Shown here piece by piece: positions 54,874-64,000 of a stretch of 64,000 nucleotides of DNA. Source of the stretch: Erythrobacteraceae bacterium (GTDB lineage Bacteria; Pseudomonadota; Alphaproteobacteria; Sphingomonadales; Sphingomonadaceae); assembly GCA_947479055.1 (NCBI GenBank), contig CANJYE010000012.1, forward strand, positions 1-64,000. Direction: 5' to 3'. Under the pieces are notes generated by a model, which did no database searches, had not been told where the DNA came from, and saw only the letters and a list, made by a program, of their open reading frames with translations. Position numbers and translations under genes: made by a program. How positions within the stretch are numbered: the first letter of the stretch is position 1; every line of letters starts with the position of its first letter.

Positions 54874-55656
54874 TTATTGCGCAGACAGCTCGACCGCGCG
54901 AGGGCCCAGCCGCTCCACCGCCGCGCCATGGATCGCGGGGGCGGTGACTAGCAGGCCGAAGGCGCGCGGATCACGCTTGTTGTAGGCCAGTGCGCCGCCG
55001 AAGGCATCGCTCACCGCCGCGCCCGCCTCGCGCGCGATCAGGGTCGCGGCGGCGATGTCCCATTCGAACCCCCAGCGCAGTGTGGCGACAAGGTCGGCCC
55101 GATCATCCGCCACCATCGCCACCCTGAGAGCGATGGCATTGGGCTTGTCCACGATCGCAAGATCGCTGTCGCTGTCCGGCAGCCAGTCGGCCGGGACCCG
55201 CGCTCCGGTGAATCGCTCGCGTCGGCTGGCGGCGAGGGGAGTGCCGTTGAGCTGCGATCCCTGCCCGGCGATCGCGCTCCAGAATTCGTCGCGGGCCGGG
55301 GCGGCGAGCAGGCCGATCAGCGGCCGGCCGGCGCTGACCAGCGCCACCGACACGGTCCAGCCGGTCGCCCCGCGCAGATAATCCTTCGTCCCGTCGATCG
55401 GATCGACCAGCCAGATCAGGTCCTTGCCCAGCCGCGCCGGATCATCGGCGGTTTCTTCCGAAAGCCAGCCGGCGGCGGGCAGCAGCGCGCCCAGTTCCTG
55501 CTTGAGAAAGGCATCGACCGCGAGGTCGGCGGCGCAGACCGGATTGCCCGGTTCCTTCTCCCACATCTCCACGGCATGCCCCGCGCCGGGCCAGCTGGCC
55601 ATGGCGATCGAGCCCGCCTCGCGGACGATATGTTCGAGGCGTTGCCGGTCGATCAT
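54874..55656 (-). CDS. cysQ: 3'(2'),5'-bisphosphate nucleotidase / inositol monophosphatase family (CysQ-like)
   Basis: A 260-residue FIG-superfamily phosphatase. It shows WLSEETADD and the metal motif WLVDPIDGTKDYLRG, with ATGWTVSVALV following, and WDIAAATLIAREAGA near the end. It probably removes the 3'-phosphate from PAP during sulfate assimilation; inositol monophosphatase activity is possible. Starts at 55656 (ATG), 55665 (GTG) and 55671 (TTG) are possible; the ribosome site is not decisive. Confidence 0.85.
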   Translation of the reverse strand: MIDRQRLEHIVREAGSIAMASWPGAGHAVEMWEKEPGNPVCAADLAVDAFLKQELGALLPAAGWLSEETADDPARLGKDLIWLVDPIDGTKDYLRGATGWTVSVALVSAGRPLIGLLAAPARDEFWSAIAGQGSQLNGTPLAASRRERFTGARVPADWLPDSDSDLAIVDKPNAIALRVAMVADDRADLVATLRWGFEWDIAAATLIAREAGAAVSDAFGGALAYNKRDPRAFGLLVTAPAIHGAAVERLGPRAVELSAQ

Positions 55657-55775
55657 GCGAGGCACTTGCAATGGCCTTCATTCGGGCACTTTTCAAGTTG
55701 CCAAAGCTGCCCTAAGGGGCAGGCCCGAATTCTCGCCGCCCAACAGGCGCACAATCCCTGCAGGAAGCCACTCAG

Positions 55776-56975
55776 ATGAACCTCCACGAATATCAGGCCA
55801 AGGAACTGCTCGCGAAATATGGCGTGGGGATCCCCGCCGGCCATGCCGCGCTGACGGTGGAAGAAGCTGTCGCCGGCGCGAAGAAGCTGCCCGGGCCGCT
55901 CTATATCGTCAAGGCGCAGATCCACGCCGGCGGCCGCGGCAAAGGCAAGTTCAAGGAACTCGGCCCCGACGCCAAGGGCGGCGTGCGCCTCTCCACCAGC
56001 CTCGAAGCGGTGGAAGCCAATGCCAGGGAAATGCTCGGCAACACGCTGGTCACCATCCAGACCGGCGATGCCGGCAAGCAGGTCAACCGCCTCTACATCA
56101 CCGATGGCGTTGACATTGCGCGCGAATATTACCTCTCGATGCTGGTCGATCGCGCCAGCGGCCGGGTGGCCATGATCGTCTCGACCGAAGGTGGCATGGA
56201 TATCGAGGAAGTCGCCCATTCGACCCCCGAAAAAATCACCACCATCACCATCGACCCGGCGCAGGGCTTCATGCCGCACCATGGCCGCGCGGTGGCCTTC
56301 GCCCTGAAGCTCAAGGGCGATCTCAACAAGCAGGCGGCCAGGCTGGCCCAGCAACTCTACACCGCCTTCATGGATCTCGACTGCGCCATGCTGGAAATCA
56401 ATCCGCTGGTCGAAACCGAAGACGGCAGGCTGCTGGTGCTCGACACCAAGATGAGCCTCGATTCGAACGCGCTCTACCGCCACCCCGACGTGGAAGCGCT
56501 GCGCGACGAGACCGAGGAAGACCCGGCCGAAGTCGAAGCCTCCAAGTATGACCTCGCCTACATCAAGCTCGACGGCAACATCGGCTGCATGGTCAACGGC
56601 GCGGGCCTGGCCATGGCGACGATGGACATCATCAAGCTGAACGGCGAATTCCCGGCCAACTTCCTCGATGTCGGCGGCGGCGCTTCGAAGGAGAAGGTCA
56701 CGGAAGCCTTCAAGATCATCCTGTCCGACCCGGCGGTGAAGGGCATTCTCGTCAACATCTTCGGCGGGATCATGAAGTGCGACATCATTGCCGACGGCAT
56801 CGTTGCCGCCGCCAAGGAAGTGAACCTGTCGGTTCCGCTGGTCGTCCGGCTGGAAGGCACCAATGTCGAACAGGGCAAGCAAATCCTCGAGAATTCCGGC
56901 CTGCCGATCGTTTCGGCCAGCGATCTGGGCGATGCCGCCAAGAAGATCGTGGCGGAAGTGAAGAAGGCCGCCTGA
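55776..56975 (+). CDS. sucC: Succinyl-CoA synthetase, beta subunit
   Basis: A 399-residue ATP-grasp protein starting [17 protein letters not shown]. It shows [31 protein letters not shown] and the CoA-domain motif [17 protein letters not shown]. It joins SucD to form the TCA-cycle enzyme making succinate and ATP/GTP. Here sucD does not follow; etfBA do. The two subunits must then be made from separate loci, or sucD may lie beyond the window. Confidence 0.96.
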   Translation: MNLHEYQAKELLAKYGVGIPAGHAALTVEEAVAGAKKLPGPLYIVKAQIHAGGRGKGKFKELGPDAKGGVRLSTSLEAVEANAREMLGNTLVTIQTGDAGKQVNRLYITDGVDIAREYYLSMLVDRASGRVAMIVSTEGGMDIEEVAHSTPEKITTITIDPAQGFMPHHGRAVAFALKLKGDLNKQAARLAQQLYTAFMDLDCAMLEINPLVETEDGRLLVLDTKMSLDSNALYRHPDVEALRDETEEDPAEVEASKYDLAYIKLDGNIGCMVNGAGLAMATMDIIKLNGEFPANFLDVGGGASKEKVTEAFKIILSDPAVKGILVNIFGGIMKCDIIADGIVAAAKEVNLSVPLVVRLEGTNVEQGKQILENSGLPIVSASDLGDAAKKIVAEVKKAA

Positions 56976-57080
56976 GCACAAGTCTTGACCTCGTCCGCCC
57001 CAGACGCAATGGGCGGCAGGTAATGCAATCCTGCGGGGGATCGGCGTACCGCCCCCGTGCAGAAGAAAGGATCGTTCGCG

Positions 57081-57827
57081 ATGAAAATCCTCGTCCCCGT
57101 CAAGCGGGTGATCGACTATAACGTGAAGCCCCGCGTCAAGGCCGACGGCACCGGCGTGGACCTCGCCAACGTCAAGATGAGCATGAACCCCTTTGACGAA
57201 ATCGCCGTCGAAGAGGCGATCCGCATCAAGGAAGCGGGCAAGGCCGAAGAGATCATCGCGATCTCGGTCGGGCCGGCCAAGGCCACCGAAACGCTCCGCA
57301 CCGCGCTGGCCATGGGTGCCGACCGCGCGATTCTGGTGCTCAGCGAGACCGATGTTGAACCGCTGGCCGTCGCCAAGATCCTCAAGGCCGTGGCCGAAGG
57401 CGAAGGCGCTGGCCTGGTCATCCTCGGCAAGCAGGCGATTGACGATGATTCCAACCAGACCGGCCAGATGCTGGCAGCGCTGATGGGCCGTCCGCAGGGC
57501 ACCTTCGCCAACGAGGTTTCGGTCGATGGTGACAGCGTCACCGTCAAGCGCGAAGTCGATGGCGGTCTGGAAACGGTCAAGCTCACTCTTCCCGCGATCG
57601 TCACCACCGACCTGCGCCTGAACGAGCCGCGCTATGCCTCGCTGCCCAACATCATGAAGGCCAAGAAGAAGCAGCTCGATGAAAAGACCCCGGGCGATTA
57701 CGGCGTGGACATCACCCCCCGCCTCAAGACCCTGAAAGTGGTCGAGCCGCCGGTCCGTTCGGCCGGCATCAAGGTCGCCGATGTCGACGCGCTGGTCGCC
57801 AAGATCAAGGAACTGGGGATCGTCTGA
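57081..57827 (+). CDS. etfB: Electron transfer flavoprotein, beta subunit
   Basis: A 248-residue ETF-beta. It starts [20 protein letters not shown] and shows [39 protein letters not shown] and the LAxxRY-type loop [16 protein letters not shown]. With EtfA it takes electrons from acyl-CoA dehydrogenases, including the pair at 2376-4750, to ETF:quinone oxidoreductase. The ATG at 57081 follows AAAGGA; an upstream GTG would add eight residues. Confidence 0.96.
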   Translation: MKILVPVKRVIDYNVKPRVKADGTGVDLANVKMSMNPFDEIAVEEAIRIKEAGKAEEIIAISVGPAKATETLRTALAMGADRAILVLSETDVEPLAVAKILKAVAEGEGAGLVILGKQAIDDDSNQTGQMLAALMGRPQGTFANEVSVDGDSVTVKREVDGGLETVKLTLPAIVTTDLRLNEPRYASLPNIMKAKKKQLDEKTPGDYGVDITPRLKTLKVVEPPVRSAGIKVADVDALVAKIKELGIV

Positions 57828-57865
57828 TCCCCAACCCTTCCTGACGAAATTCGAGGACAAAGATC

Positions 57866-58795
57866 ATGAAGACACTCGTTTGGGTTGAGCACGACAACGC
57901 TTCCGTCAAGGACGCCACGCTCGCCGTAGTCACCGCCGCTGCGAAGCTGGGGGAAGTGACCGCACTGGTCGCAGGTTCCGGCTGCGACGGTGCTGCTGCC
58001 GCCGCCGCGCAGATCGCCGGCGTCGCCAAGGTGCTGAAGGCCGATGACGCTTCGCTGGCCAATGCGCTGGCGGAAAACATCGCACCGCTGGTGGCCGGGC
58101 TGATGGCCGGTTACGACGCGTTCCTGGCGCCCGCCACCACCACCGGCAAGAACATCGCACCGCGCATCGCCGCGCTGCTCGATGTGATGCAGATTTCGGA
58201 CATCCTCTCGGTCGAAGGCGAAAAGACCTTCACTCGCCCGATCTATGCCGGCAACGCCATCGCCACGGTCGAAAGCACGGATGCCAAGCTGGTCATTACC
58301 GTGCGCGGCACCGCTTTCGCCAAGGCCGAGACCACCGGCGGTTCCGCCAGTGTCGAAGCCGTTTCCGGCGCAGGCGATTCGGGCACGTCCAGCTTCGTCG
58401 GCTCGGAACTGGCCAAGTCCGAACGTCCCGAACTGACCAGCGCCAAGGTGATCGTCTCCGGCGGCCGCGCGCTGAAGGATTCGGCCACCTTCCAGCAGGT
58501 GATCTACCCGCTGGCCGACAAGCTGGGCGCCGCCGTCGGCGCATCCCGCGCGGCGGTGGACGCGGGCTATGTCCCCAATGATTACCAGGTCGGCCAGACC
58601 GGCAAGATCGTTGCGCCTGAAGTCTATGTCGCGGTCGGCATCTCCGGCGCGATCCAACACCTCGCGGGGATGAAGGATTCCAAGACCATCATCGCCATCA
58701 ACAAGGACGAGGACGCCCCAATCTTCCAGGTCGCCGATCTGGGTCTGGTGGCGGATCTGTTCGTGGCCGTGCCGGAGCTGGTCGGGAAGCTCTGA
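57866..58795 (+). CDS. etfA: Electron transfer flavoprotein, alpha subunit
   Basis: A 309-residue ETF-alpha. The FAD domain shows [60 protein letters not shown] and [20 protein letters not shown]. It carries the FAD of the heterodimer. It starts 38 bases behind etfB in one operon and ends at a strong terminator. Confidence 0.97.
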   Translation: MKTLVWVEHDNASVKDATLAVVTAAAKLGEVTALVAGSGCDGAAAAAAQIAGVAKVLKADDASLANALAENIAPLVAGLMAGYDAFLAPATTTGKNIAPRIAALLDVMQISDILSVEGEKTFTRPIYAGNAIATVESTDAKLVITVRGTAFAKAETTGGSASVEAVSGAGDSGTSSFVGSELAKSERPELTSAKVIVSGGRALKDSATFQQVIYPLADKLGAAVGASRAAVDAGYVPNDYQVGQTGKIVAPEVYVAVGISGAIQHLAGMKDSKTIIAINKDEDAPIFQVADLGLVADLFVAVPELVGKL

Positions 58796-58825
58796 CCGGT
58801 CGCGTCACTGACGGAAATAGCGAAG

Positions 58826-58858
58826 CGCCCTCGGACGGAAGTCCGGGGGCGTTTTGTT
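58826..58858 (+). terminator. Rho-independent terminator after etfBA
   Basis: Arms CGCCCTCGGAC (58826-58836) and GTCCGGGGGCG (58841-58851) pair over 11 positions with one G-T pair around loop GGAA, followed by TTTTGTTT. It lies 30 bases past the etfA stop. Confidence 0.88.
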
Positions 58859-59015
58859 TGGGGCAAACAATCCTGCCGATTGGGGGACAAAGCAAGAAAG
58901 CCGAACCAAATTAACCTGCATACAAGGTCACAATGATATCCGGGGCTGACCACAACTGCTGGTCGCGCGGGCGGGTGTGAGGCCCGACGCGCCTCTGGAT
59001 TTTGGGATCGGACAG

Positions 59016-59681
59016 ATGCCGCCTGAGATTATCGCCCTCATTGACAAGCCATGGTTGCTGGCGATCATTCTGGCCATCGGCGCTGCCGCCGGAATGAGTG
59101 TCGAGCGCTTCGTCGAAAAACTCGATCGTGCGGAGCGCAAGGGATACTGGCAGGGCCAGAACAACAGACAGCAAAATGGCAAGACCAGAGGTGGCTTCAG
59201 AAAACCCTTCAAAGCCGTACCTTTGAAGGGAACGCCGGAGCGCGCGAAACTGGATGCCGCCGATCAATTGCGCATTGTGATGGATGCGAACTTTGAACCG
59301 CGCGCGCTCCTCAACAAGCCCGAACGCCGCCTGCTGGCCCATCTTGACCGGGCGCTGGCGGAGGAGACCTCCGGCTGGCGGGCAATGGGCCAGGTATCAT
59401 TGGGCGAAATCCTTGCCAGCGATAGTGAAGATGCCTTTTTATCCATCAATTCCAAGCGGGTCGACTTGCTGATCATCGATGCCGATTGCCGCCCGCTTCA
59501 TGCCGTCGAATTTCAGGGCACAGGTCACCATCAAGGCACAGCTGCCGCGCGCGATGCCGTGAAGAAGGAGGCCCTGCGCCGGGCCGGCATCGGCTATGTG
59601 GAAATCGTCAGCGGCGATACACCGTCAGAACTGCGCGCGATGGTTCGCAAGCTGGCGGGGGCATATTTCCGAGCATCCTGA
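59016..59681 (+). CDS. Membrane-anchored DUF2726 protein
   Basis: A 221-residue protein. A single N-terminal membrane helix ([19 protein letters not shown], about 10-30) precedes a basic linker and a DUF2726 domain (about 90-215). The domain shows [22 protein letters not shown] and [21 protein letters not shown], which looks like a restriction-endonuclease-type core with Asp and Glu in place; nuclease activity is unproven. ATG at 59016 was chosen over a GTG at 58977. A REP-type repeat at 59674 supplies its stop codon. Confidence 0.78.
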   Translation: MPPEIIALIDKPWLLAIILAIGAAAGMSVERFVEKLDRAERKGYWQGQNNRQQNGKTRGGFRKPFKAVPLKGTPERAKLDAADQLRIVMDANFEPRALLNKPERRLLAHLDRALAEETSGWRAMGQVSLGEILASDSEDAFLSINSKRVDLLIIDADCRPLHAVEFQGTGHHQGTAAARDAVKKEALRRAGIGYVEIVSGDTPSELRAMVRKLAGAYFRAS

Positions 59682-59693
59682 GCCTGTCGAAGG
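59674..59693. repeat. Short dispersed repeat overlapping the DUF2726 stop codon
   Basis: CATCCTGAGCCTGTCGAAGG lies at 59674-59693. From memory this word is a common dispersed intergenic repeat in proteobacteria. The last two codons and the TGA of the DUF2726 gene fall within it, and it also lies just after the convergent DUF445 gene. Confidence 0.6.
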
Positions 59694-59702
59694 GGCCAAG
59701 GG

Positions 59703-60962
59703 TCACAACCACCCGTCCACCGCGTGGATCGCCACGCCGACCAGCCCGCCGACCATCGTCCCGTTGATGCGGATGAACTGGAGATCGCGGCCGACCGCGC
59801 CTTCGACCCGGTCGGTCACGGTGCGGGCGTCCCAGCGCTTGACCGTTTCCGACACCAGCCGGACGATCTGCCCGCCATAACGGCTGGCGACGCCCACGGC
59901 GGTGCGGCGGGCGAACCGGTTGATGAGGTATTGGAGGCGCGTGTCGCGTTCGAGCGCCTTGCCCAGTTCCGCCAGCATCGAGCCGAACTGGCCATTCAAC
60001 GCCCGCTCGGGATCGGCGGTGGCGCGCAGCAAGGCGGCGCGGGCGCGTTCCCACAGCCCGTCGATCCACGCGCCGACTGCAGGCTCGGCCAGCAGTTCCA
60101 GCTTCATCCGTTCCACCCGCGCGCGCATGGCGGGATCGTGCTGGAGATCGTGGGCCAGCCTTTCCAGCCCTTCCTCTACCTTGCGGCGCAGCGGATGGGC
60201 GGGATCGACCGCGCATTCGGCCAGCAGCTTGTAGATCCCGTCCAGCACCGCATTGGCGATCCGCGTGTCGAGCCCGGTCAGCTGGAAAATCCGCGCCGCG
60301 CGCCGGGTGATGAGGCTGCGGACCAGCGCCTCGTTTTCCTCCAGCGTGTGCCCGGCCCAGCGGATCGCGCTTTCGAGCACGGGGAGGTGACGCTTGTCGG
60401 CAATGGCGGCACCGATCATCTGGCCAAGCAGCGGCGCCACTTCGATCCGGGGCAGCTGGAGGCGGATCCCTTCCTTGACCAGCCCGCCCAGCCGCTTCTG
60501 GTCGAGCGAGCGCAGGATATCGCCCGCGAGCCCCGCCGCCCCGTCGCGCAGCCGCGCTTCCTCGCCACCCCGGCTGTCGACCAGAAAAGCGCCCATCGCA
60601 GCCGCGAGGTTCATCCCCCGCATCCGCCGCGCGACCACGGCGGGGGTGAGGAAATTCTCCCGCAGGAACGCCGCCATGGTGTCGGCGATGCGGTCCTTGT
60701 TGGCCGGGATGATCGCGGTGTGCGGGATCGGCAGGCCAAGCGGACGGCGGAACAGCGCGGTGACCGCGAACCAGTCGGCCAGCCCGCCGACCATCGCCGC
60801 CTCGCTGAAGGCCAGCAGATAGCCCCAACCGGGGTGCAGGCCCTGGAAATGCCGGGCGATGAGAAACACCCCCGCCATCAGCACCAGCAGCCCGGTGGCG
60901 GTCCGGCGCATGATCCGGGCGCGGTCGATGGTTTCCGGCCCGCTCACCGCCGCGCCGGTCAC
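59703..60962 (-). CDS. DUF445 family membrane protein
   Basis: A 419-residue protein of the DUF445 (YjiN-like) family. N-terminal membrane segments (TGLLVLMAGVFLIARHF, GYLLAFSEAAMVGGLADWFAVTALFRRP) are followed by the signature PIPHTAIIPANKDRIADTMA and a long helical region ending with a last membrane helix (GTMVGGLVGVAIHAVDGW). Function unknown. It starts with GTG inside the stop of the RND transporter gene (GTGA), so it is translated with it; a second GTG lies 15 bases on. Confidence 0.86.
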   Translation of the reverse strand: MTGAAVSGPETIDRARIMRRTATGLLVLMAGVFLIARHFQGLHPGWGYLLAFSEAAMVGGLADWFAVTALFRRPLGLPIPHTAIIPANKDRIADTMAAFLRENFLTPAVVARRMRGMNLAAAMGAFLVDSRGGEEARLRDGAAGLAGDILRSLDQKRLGGLVKEGIRLQLPRIEVAPLLGQMIGAAIADKRHLPVLESAIRWAGHTLEENEALVRSLITRRAARIFQLTGLDTRIANAVLDGIYKLLAECAVDPAHPLRRKVEEGLERLAHDLQHDPAMRARVERMKLELLAEPAVGAWIDGLWERARAALLRATADPERALNGQFGSMLAELGKALERDTRLQYLINRFARRTAVGVASRYGGQIVRLVSETVKRWDARTVTDRVEGAVGRDLQFIRINGTMVGGLVGVAIHAVDGWL

Positions 60963-63900
60963 TCCGCCGGATGCGCCACGGGACGCGCGTGTTCGTCGCC
61001 GGGGCTGAAAGTCAGCACCCGCCGCCGCAGCCATGGCCCGGCGCGCTTCTCGAACCCATCGGCCAGACTGAACCCGGCGGGCACGATCAGAAGCGTCAAG
61101 AGGGTGGACAGCAGCAGCCCGCCAATCACCGCCGTGCCCATCGGCGCGCGCCACGATCCGTCGCCCGAAAGCGAGAGTGCAGTCGGCACCATGCCCGCCG
61201 TCATCGCCACGGTGGTCATCACGATCGGCTGGGCGCGCTTGTGGCCCGCTTCCATGATCGCTTCCAGCTTGGACTTGCCGCGCGCCATTTCCTCCAGCGC
61301 GAAATCGATTAGCAGGATCGAGTTCTTGGCGACGATGCCCAGCAACATCAGGATGCCGATATAGACCGAGATCGAGATCGGCTGGCCGATCAGCGCCACC
61401 GCGATCAGCCCGCCGAGCGGGGCCAGCAGCAGCGAGGTCATGTTGACCAGCGGCGAGACGAAGCGCTTGTACAGCAGCACCAGCACCGCGAACACCAGAA
61501 GGATGCCGCTGACCACCGCGATGATGAAATTGGTGATCAGTTCCGCCTGCCATTTCTGTTCGCCCACCGGCGCGTTGCTGACCCCGGCGGGCAGGTTCCT
61601 CATCACCGGCAGCGCCTTGATCTGCTCCTCGATCGGGCCCTTGACCGCGCCCTGGGCAAGATCCGCGCCGATGAACACCCGGCGCGCCTGGTTATAACGG
61701 TGGATCTGGGTCGGCCCGGCGCCGAAGCGGATTTCGGCCACCCGCTTCAAGGGCACGGTTGCGCCATTGGCGGTCGGCACCGGCAGGTTTTCGATCGTGG
61801 CGATATCGCGGCGGGAATCGCGCGGCAGGATCACCCGGATCGGCACCTGCCGGTCGGTCAGCGAGAATTTGGCGGCATTGCGGTCGATCTCGCCCAGCGT
61901 GGCGATGCGGATCGTCTGGCTGAGCGCCGCAGTGGTGACGCCCAGTTGCGCGGCAAGATCAAAATGTGGCTCGATCACCAGTTCGGGCCGCTTGAGATCG
62001 GCATCGACGCGCGGCGCGACCACGCCTTCGATGCCGCGCATCTGCACAGCCAGCGTCTGCGCGGTCTGCTGGAGCAATTCGGGATTCGAGCCGGTCAGCA
62101 TGATCGAGATGTCGCGGCCCGATCCCGGCCCGCTCGACTGCGCGGCAAAGCTGACGCGGGCATCGGGAATCTTCTGGAATTCATGGGCCAGCCGCCTCTC
62201 GAACTCGATGCTGGTGGTAGCGCGCTTCTCGCGCAGCGTGATGTAGAGATTGGCGCTGGCCTCCTTGATCACAGCGATCACCCGCTCGACCTCGGGCTGG
62301 GCTTCGAGCAGGGTGACGACCCCATCGGTGGTCTGTTCGGTCTGTTCCAGCGTGGTGCCGGGGACCATCTCGATCTTGGTCTGGCTCCAGTCCTGGTTGG
62401 CATCGGGCTGGAACTGGGCGGGCAGGACCCTGAACAGCAGCGCGGTCAGGAGCAACGCGACGATGCCGACGCCCACCATCCAGATGCGGTGGTCGTGCAA
62501 CCGCGCCCTGAACCGGTCCCCGATCCGCAGCCGCCCGCCCCGTTCCGCCGCCAGCTTCGTACGGCAGGCATCGGCATCCGAACGGTCGAGAGACCAGCGC
62601 AGCACGCCCATGTAACGGTCCATGGCCCGCCCGCCGCCATGTTCCGCCTCGCCCTTGGCGTGGAGGAAATAGGCCGCGATCATCGGCGTGATCATCCGCG
62701 CCACGGCAAGGCTCATCAGCACCGCGGCGACCACGCTCAGCCCGAAATTCTTGAAGAACTGGCCGGAAATGCCCGGCATCAGCCCGACCGGCAGGAACAC
62801 AGCCGCGATCGAGAAAGTGGTGGCGACCACGGCGAGGCCGATTTCGTCCGCCGCGTCGATCGCCGCCTGATAGGCCGATTTGCCCATGCGCATATGGCGC
62901 ACGATATTCTCGATCTCGACAATGGCATCATCGACCAGCACCCCCGCGACCAGGCTCAATGCCAGCAGCGACAGCGTGTTGAGCGTGAAGCCCAGCATGT
63001 CCATGAACCAGAAGGTCGGGATCGCCGACAAGGGGATGGCAATGGCGCTGATCGCGGTGGCCCGCCAGTCGCGCAGGAACAGGAACACCACGATCACCGC
63101 CAGGATCGCGCCTTCGACCATCGCTTCGATCGAGCTGCGATACTGGCCCTTGGTGTAATCGACCGTGGTGAACAGCCGGGTGAAATGGATGCCGGGATTG
63201 TCCGTCTCAATCTGCTTCAGGATCGCCTCGGTCTCGTCATAGACCGTCACGTCTGACGCGCCCTTGGCCCGCTGGACCGAGAAGGTGACGACCTGCCGAC
63301 CCTTGAGCTTGGCGATCGAGGTCTGTTCGGAGTAGCTGTCGGCAACGCTTGCAACGTCGGTCAGCTTGATTGTCCGCCCGTCGCCCAGGCTGATCCGCGT
63401 GTCCGACAGGGCATAGGCGCTGGCGGCATTGCCGAGCACCCGGACCGACTGGCGCGATCCGGCGATCTCGGCCTTACCGCCGGCCGAATCAATGTTGACC
63501 TGGCGCAGCGCGGCATTGACCTGCGCAGCGGTGACGCCCAGCGCCTGCATTCGCACCGGATCGAGCACCACCCGGATTTCCCGGTCCACCCCGCCGCCGC
63601 GGCTGACCGTGGCCATCCCTTCGATCCCGAGCAGCCGGCGCGAGACAGTATCATCGACGAACCAGCTGAGCTGTTCCATCGTCATGTCGTCAGCGCTGAC
63701 CGCGAAATAGCCAATCGGGCCATGGCCGCCCGGTTCGATCTTGCTGATCCTTGGCTCGAGGATGCCGTCGGGCAGATCGCCGCGCACCTGGTCGACCGCG
63801 TTCTTGACCTCGGCCACCGCGTCGTTCGGATCGGTGCCGATCGCGAACTGCACGATCGTCATCGAATTGCCTTCGCTGGCGGTGGACTGGATCTCGTCCA

Positions 63901-64000
63901 CTCCACTGACCGAGCGGACCGAACCTTCGACCTTCTCTGTGATCTGGGTGACGATTTCCGAGGGGGCCGCACCGGGCTGGGCGATGTTGATGCTGACCGC
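60959..64000 (-). CDS. RND-family multidrug efflux transporter (AcrB/MexB-like), 5' end outside window
   Basis: At least 1013 residues of an inner-membrane RND pump; the N-terminus lies past the right edge. Visible are [20 protein letters not shown] in the porter region, the proton-relay motif [14 protein letters not shown] with two Asp in TM4, [14 protein letters not shown] in TM10 and [21 protein letters not shown] near the end. Proton-driven export of hydrophobic drugs or toxic intermediates is expected with a periplasmic adaptor and TolC. The loop around [18 protein letters not shown] is extended and charged. Confidence 0.93.
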   Translation of the reverse strand, partial: AVSINIAQPGAAPSEIVTQITEKVEGSVRSVSGVDEIQSTASEGNSMTIVQFAIGTDPNDAVAEVKNAVDQVRGDLPDGILEPRISKIEPGGHGPIGYFAVSADDMTMEQLSWFVDDTVSRRLLGIEGMATVSRGGGVDREIRVVLDPVRMQALGVTAAQVNAALRQVNIDSAGGKAEIAGSRQSVRVLGNAASAYALSDTRISLGDGRTIKLTDVASVADSYSEQTSIAKLKGRQVVTFSVQRAKGASDVTVYDETEAILKQIETDNPGIHFTRLFTTVDYTKGQYRSSIEAMVEGAILAVIVVFLFLRDWRATAISAIAIPLSAIPTFWFMDMLGFTLNTLSLLALSLVAGVLVDDAIVEIENIVRHMRMGKSAYQAAIDAADEIGLAVVATTFSIAAVFLPVGLMPGISGQFFKNFGLSVVAAVLMSLAVARMITPMIAAYFLHAKGEAEHGGGRAMDRYMGVLRWSLDRSDADACRTKLAAERGGRLRIGDRFRARLHDHRIWMVGVGIVALLLTALLFRVLPAQFQPDANQDWSQTKIEMVPGTTLEQTEQTTDGVVTLLEAQPEVERVIAVIKEASANLYITLREKRATTSIEFERRLAHEFQKIPDARVSFAAQSSGPGSGRDISIMLTGSNPELLQQTAQTLAVQMRGIEGVVAPRVDADLKRPELVIEPHFDLAAQLGVTTAALSQTIRIATLGEIDRNAAKFSLTDRQVPIRVILPRDSRRDIATIENLPVPTANGATVPLKRVAEIRFGAGPTQIHRYNQARRVFIGADLAQGAVKGPIEEQIKALPVMRNLPAGVSNAPVGEQKWQAELITNFIIAVVSGILLVFAVLVLLYKRFVSPLVNMTSLLLAPLGGLIAVALIGQPISISVYIGILMLLGIVAKNSILLIDFALEEMARGKSKLEAIMEAGHKRAQPIVMTTVAMTAGMVPTALSLSGDGSWRAPMGTAVIGGLLLSTLLTLLIVPAGFSLADGFEKRAGPWLRRRVLTFSPGDEHARPVAHPAE

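Noticed and set aside
61700-63256. Plus-strand frame of 518 codons
   Set aside because: It is antisense to the RND transporter and its composition (His, Arg, Asp and Gly rich) is that of an antisense frame.

Overview
The window looks like chromosomal DNA of a GC-rich alphaproteobacterium, most likely Sphingomonadales (Novosphingobium or Erythrobacteraceae type). This is inferred from protein style, a TonB-dependent receptor beside cytochrome P450 genes, a CYP153-type P450 with its own ferredoxin, the petABC operon, a DUF3035/BamF lipoprotein behind lspA, and short palindromic repeats of the kind scattered through such genomes. No 16S rRNA gene is present, so placement stays at order level.

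Positions 1 to about 26.8 kb form an accessory catabolic region. It starts at the cut 5' end of an IS630-type transposase gene. It encodes a Rieske oxygenase, an EthD-like protein, two acyl-CoA dehydrogenase (ACAD) subunits whose key residues are split between them, two crotonases, two VOC proteins, three small ferredoxins, an aldo/keto reductase, a thiolase, a CYP153-type P450, a flavin oxidoreductase, an acyl-CoA ligase, three further P450s, a TonB receptor, a SnoaL-like protein and a DUF35/thiolase-like pair resembling steroid side-chain retro-aldolases. AraC, LysR and TetR regulators each stand at a divergent promoter. Together this reads as uptake, hydroxylation, CoA activation and beta-oxidation or aldol shortening of a hydrophobic alicyclic or steroid/terpenoid-like compound. 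The true substrate cannot be read from the sequence.

From 26.9 to 35.0 kb come housekeeping genes: apt, the cytochrome bc1 operon petABC, pgeF, pepN, an epimerase-like protein and a small acetyltransferase. From 35.0 to 44.2 kb lies a compact chemosensory operon (mcp, STAS protein, cheA, cheR, cheB, cheD, cheY, cheW, a small helical protein) with a divergent second cheB-like gene that lacks the catalytic His. No flagellar or pilus genes are in view.

From 44.3 to 64 kb are tRNA-Thr(GGT), gpmA, purE-purK-folA-ribF-ileS-lspA-bamF in a tightly overlapping run, a CorC-like CBS protein, an OmpA-family lipoprotein, cysQ, sucC, etfB-etfA, a DUF2726 protein, a DUF445 membrane protein and an RND efflux transporter cut by the right edge. 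EtfBA would accept electrons from the ACADs of the left arm.

The main non-coding surprise is a roughly 196-bp element present twice (152-348 on the minus strand, 8423-8618 on the plus strand). It has three conserved blocks at almost fixed spacing and hairpins that differ by compensating changes, which suggests a structured RNA or an unnamed repeat family. A second palindromic family appears inside ileS and as a 142-bp cruciform-like element after bamF.
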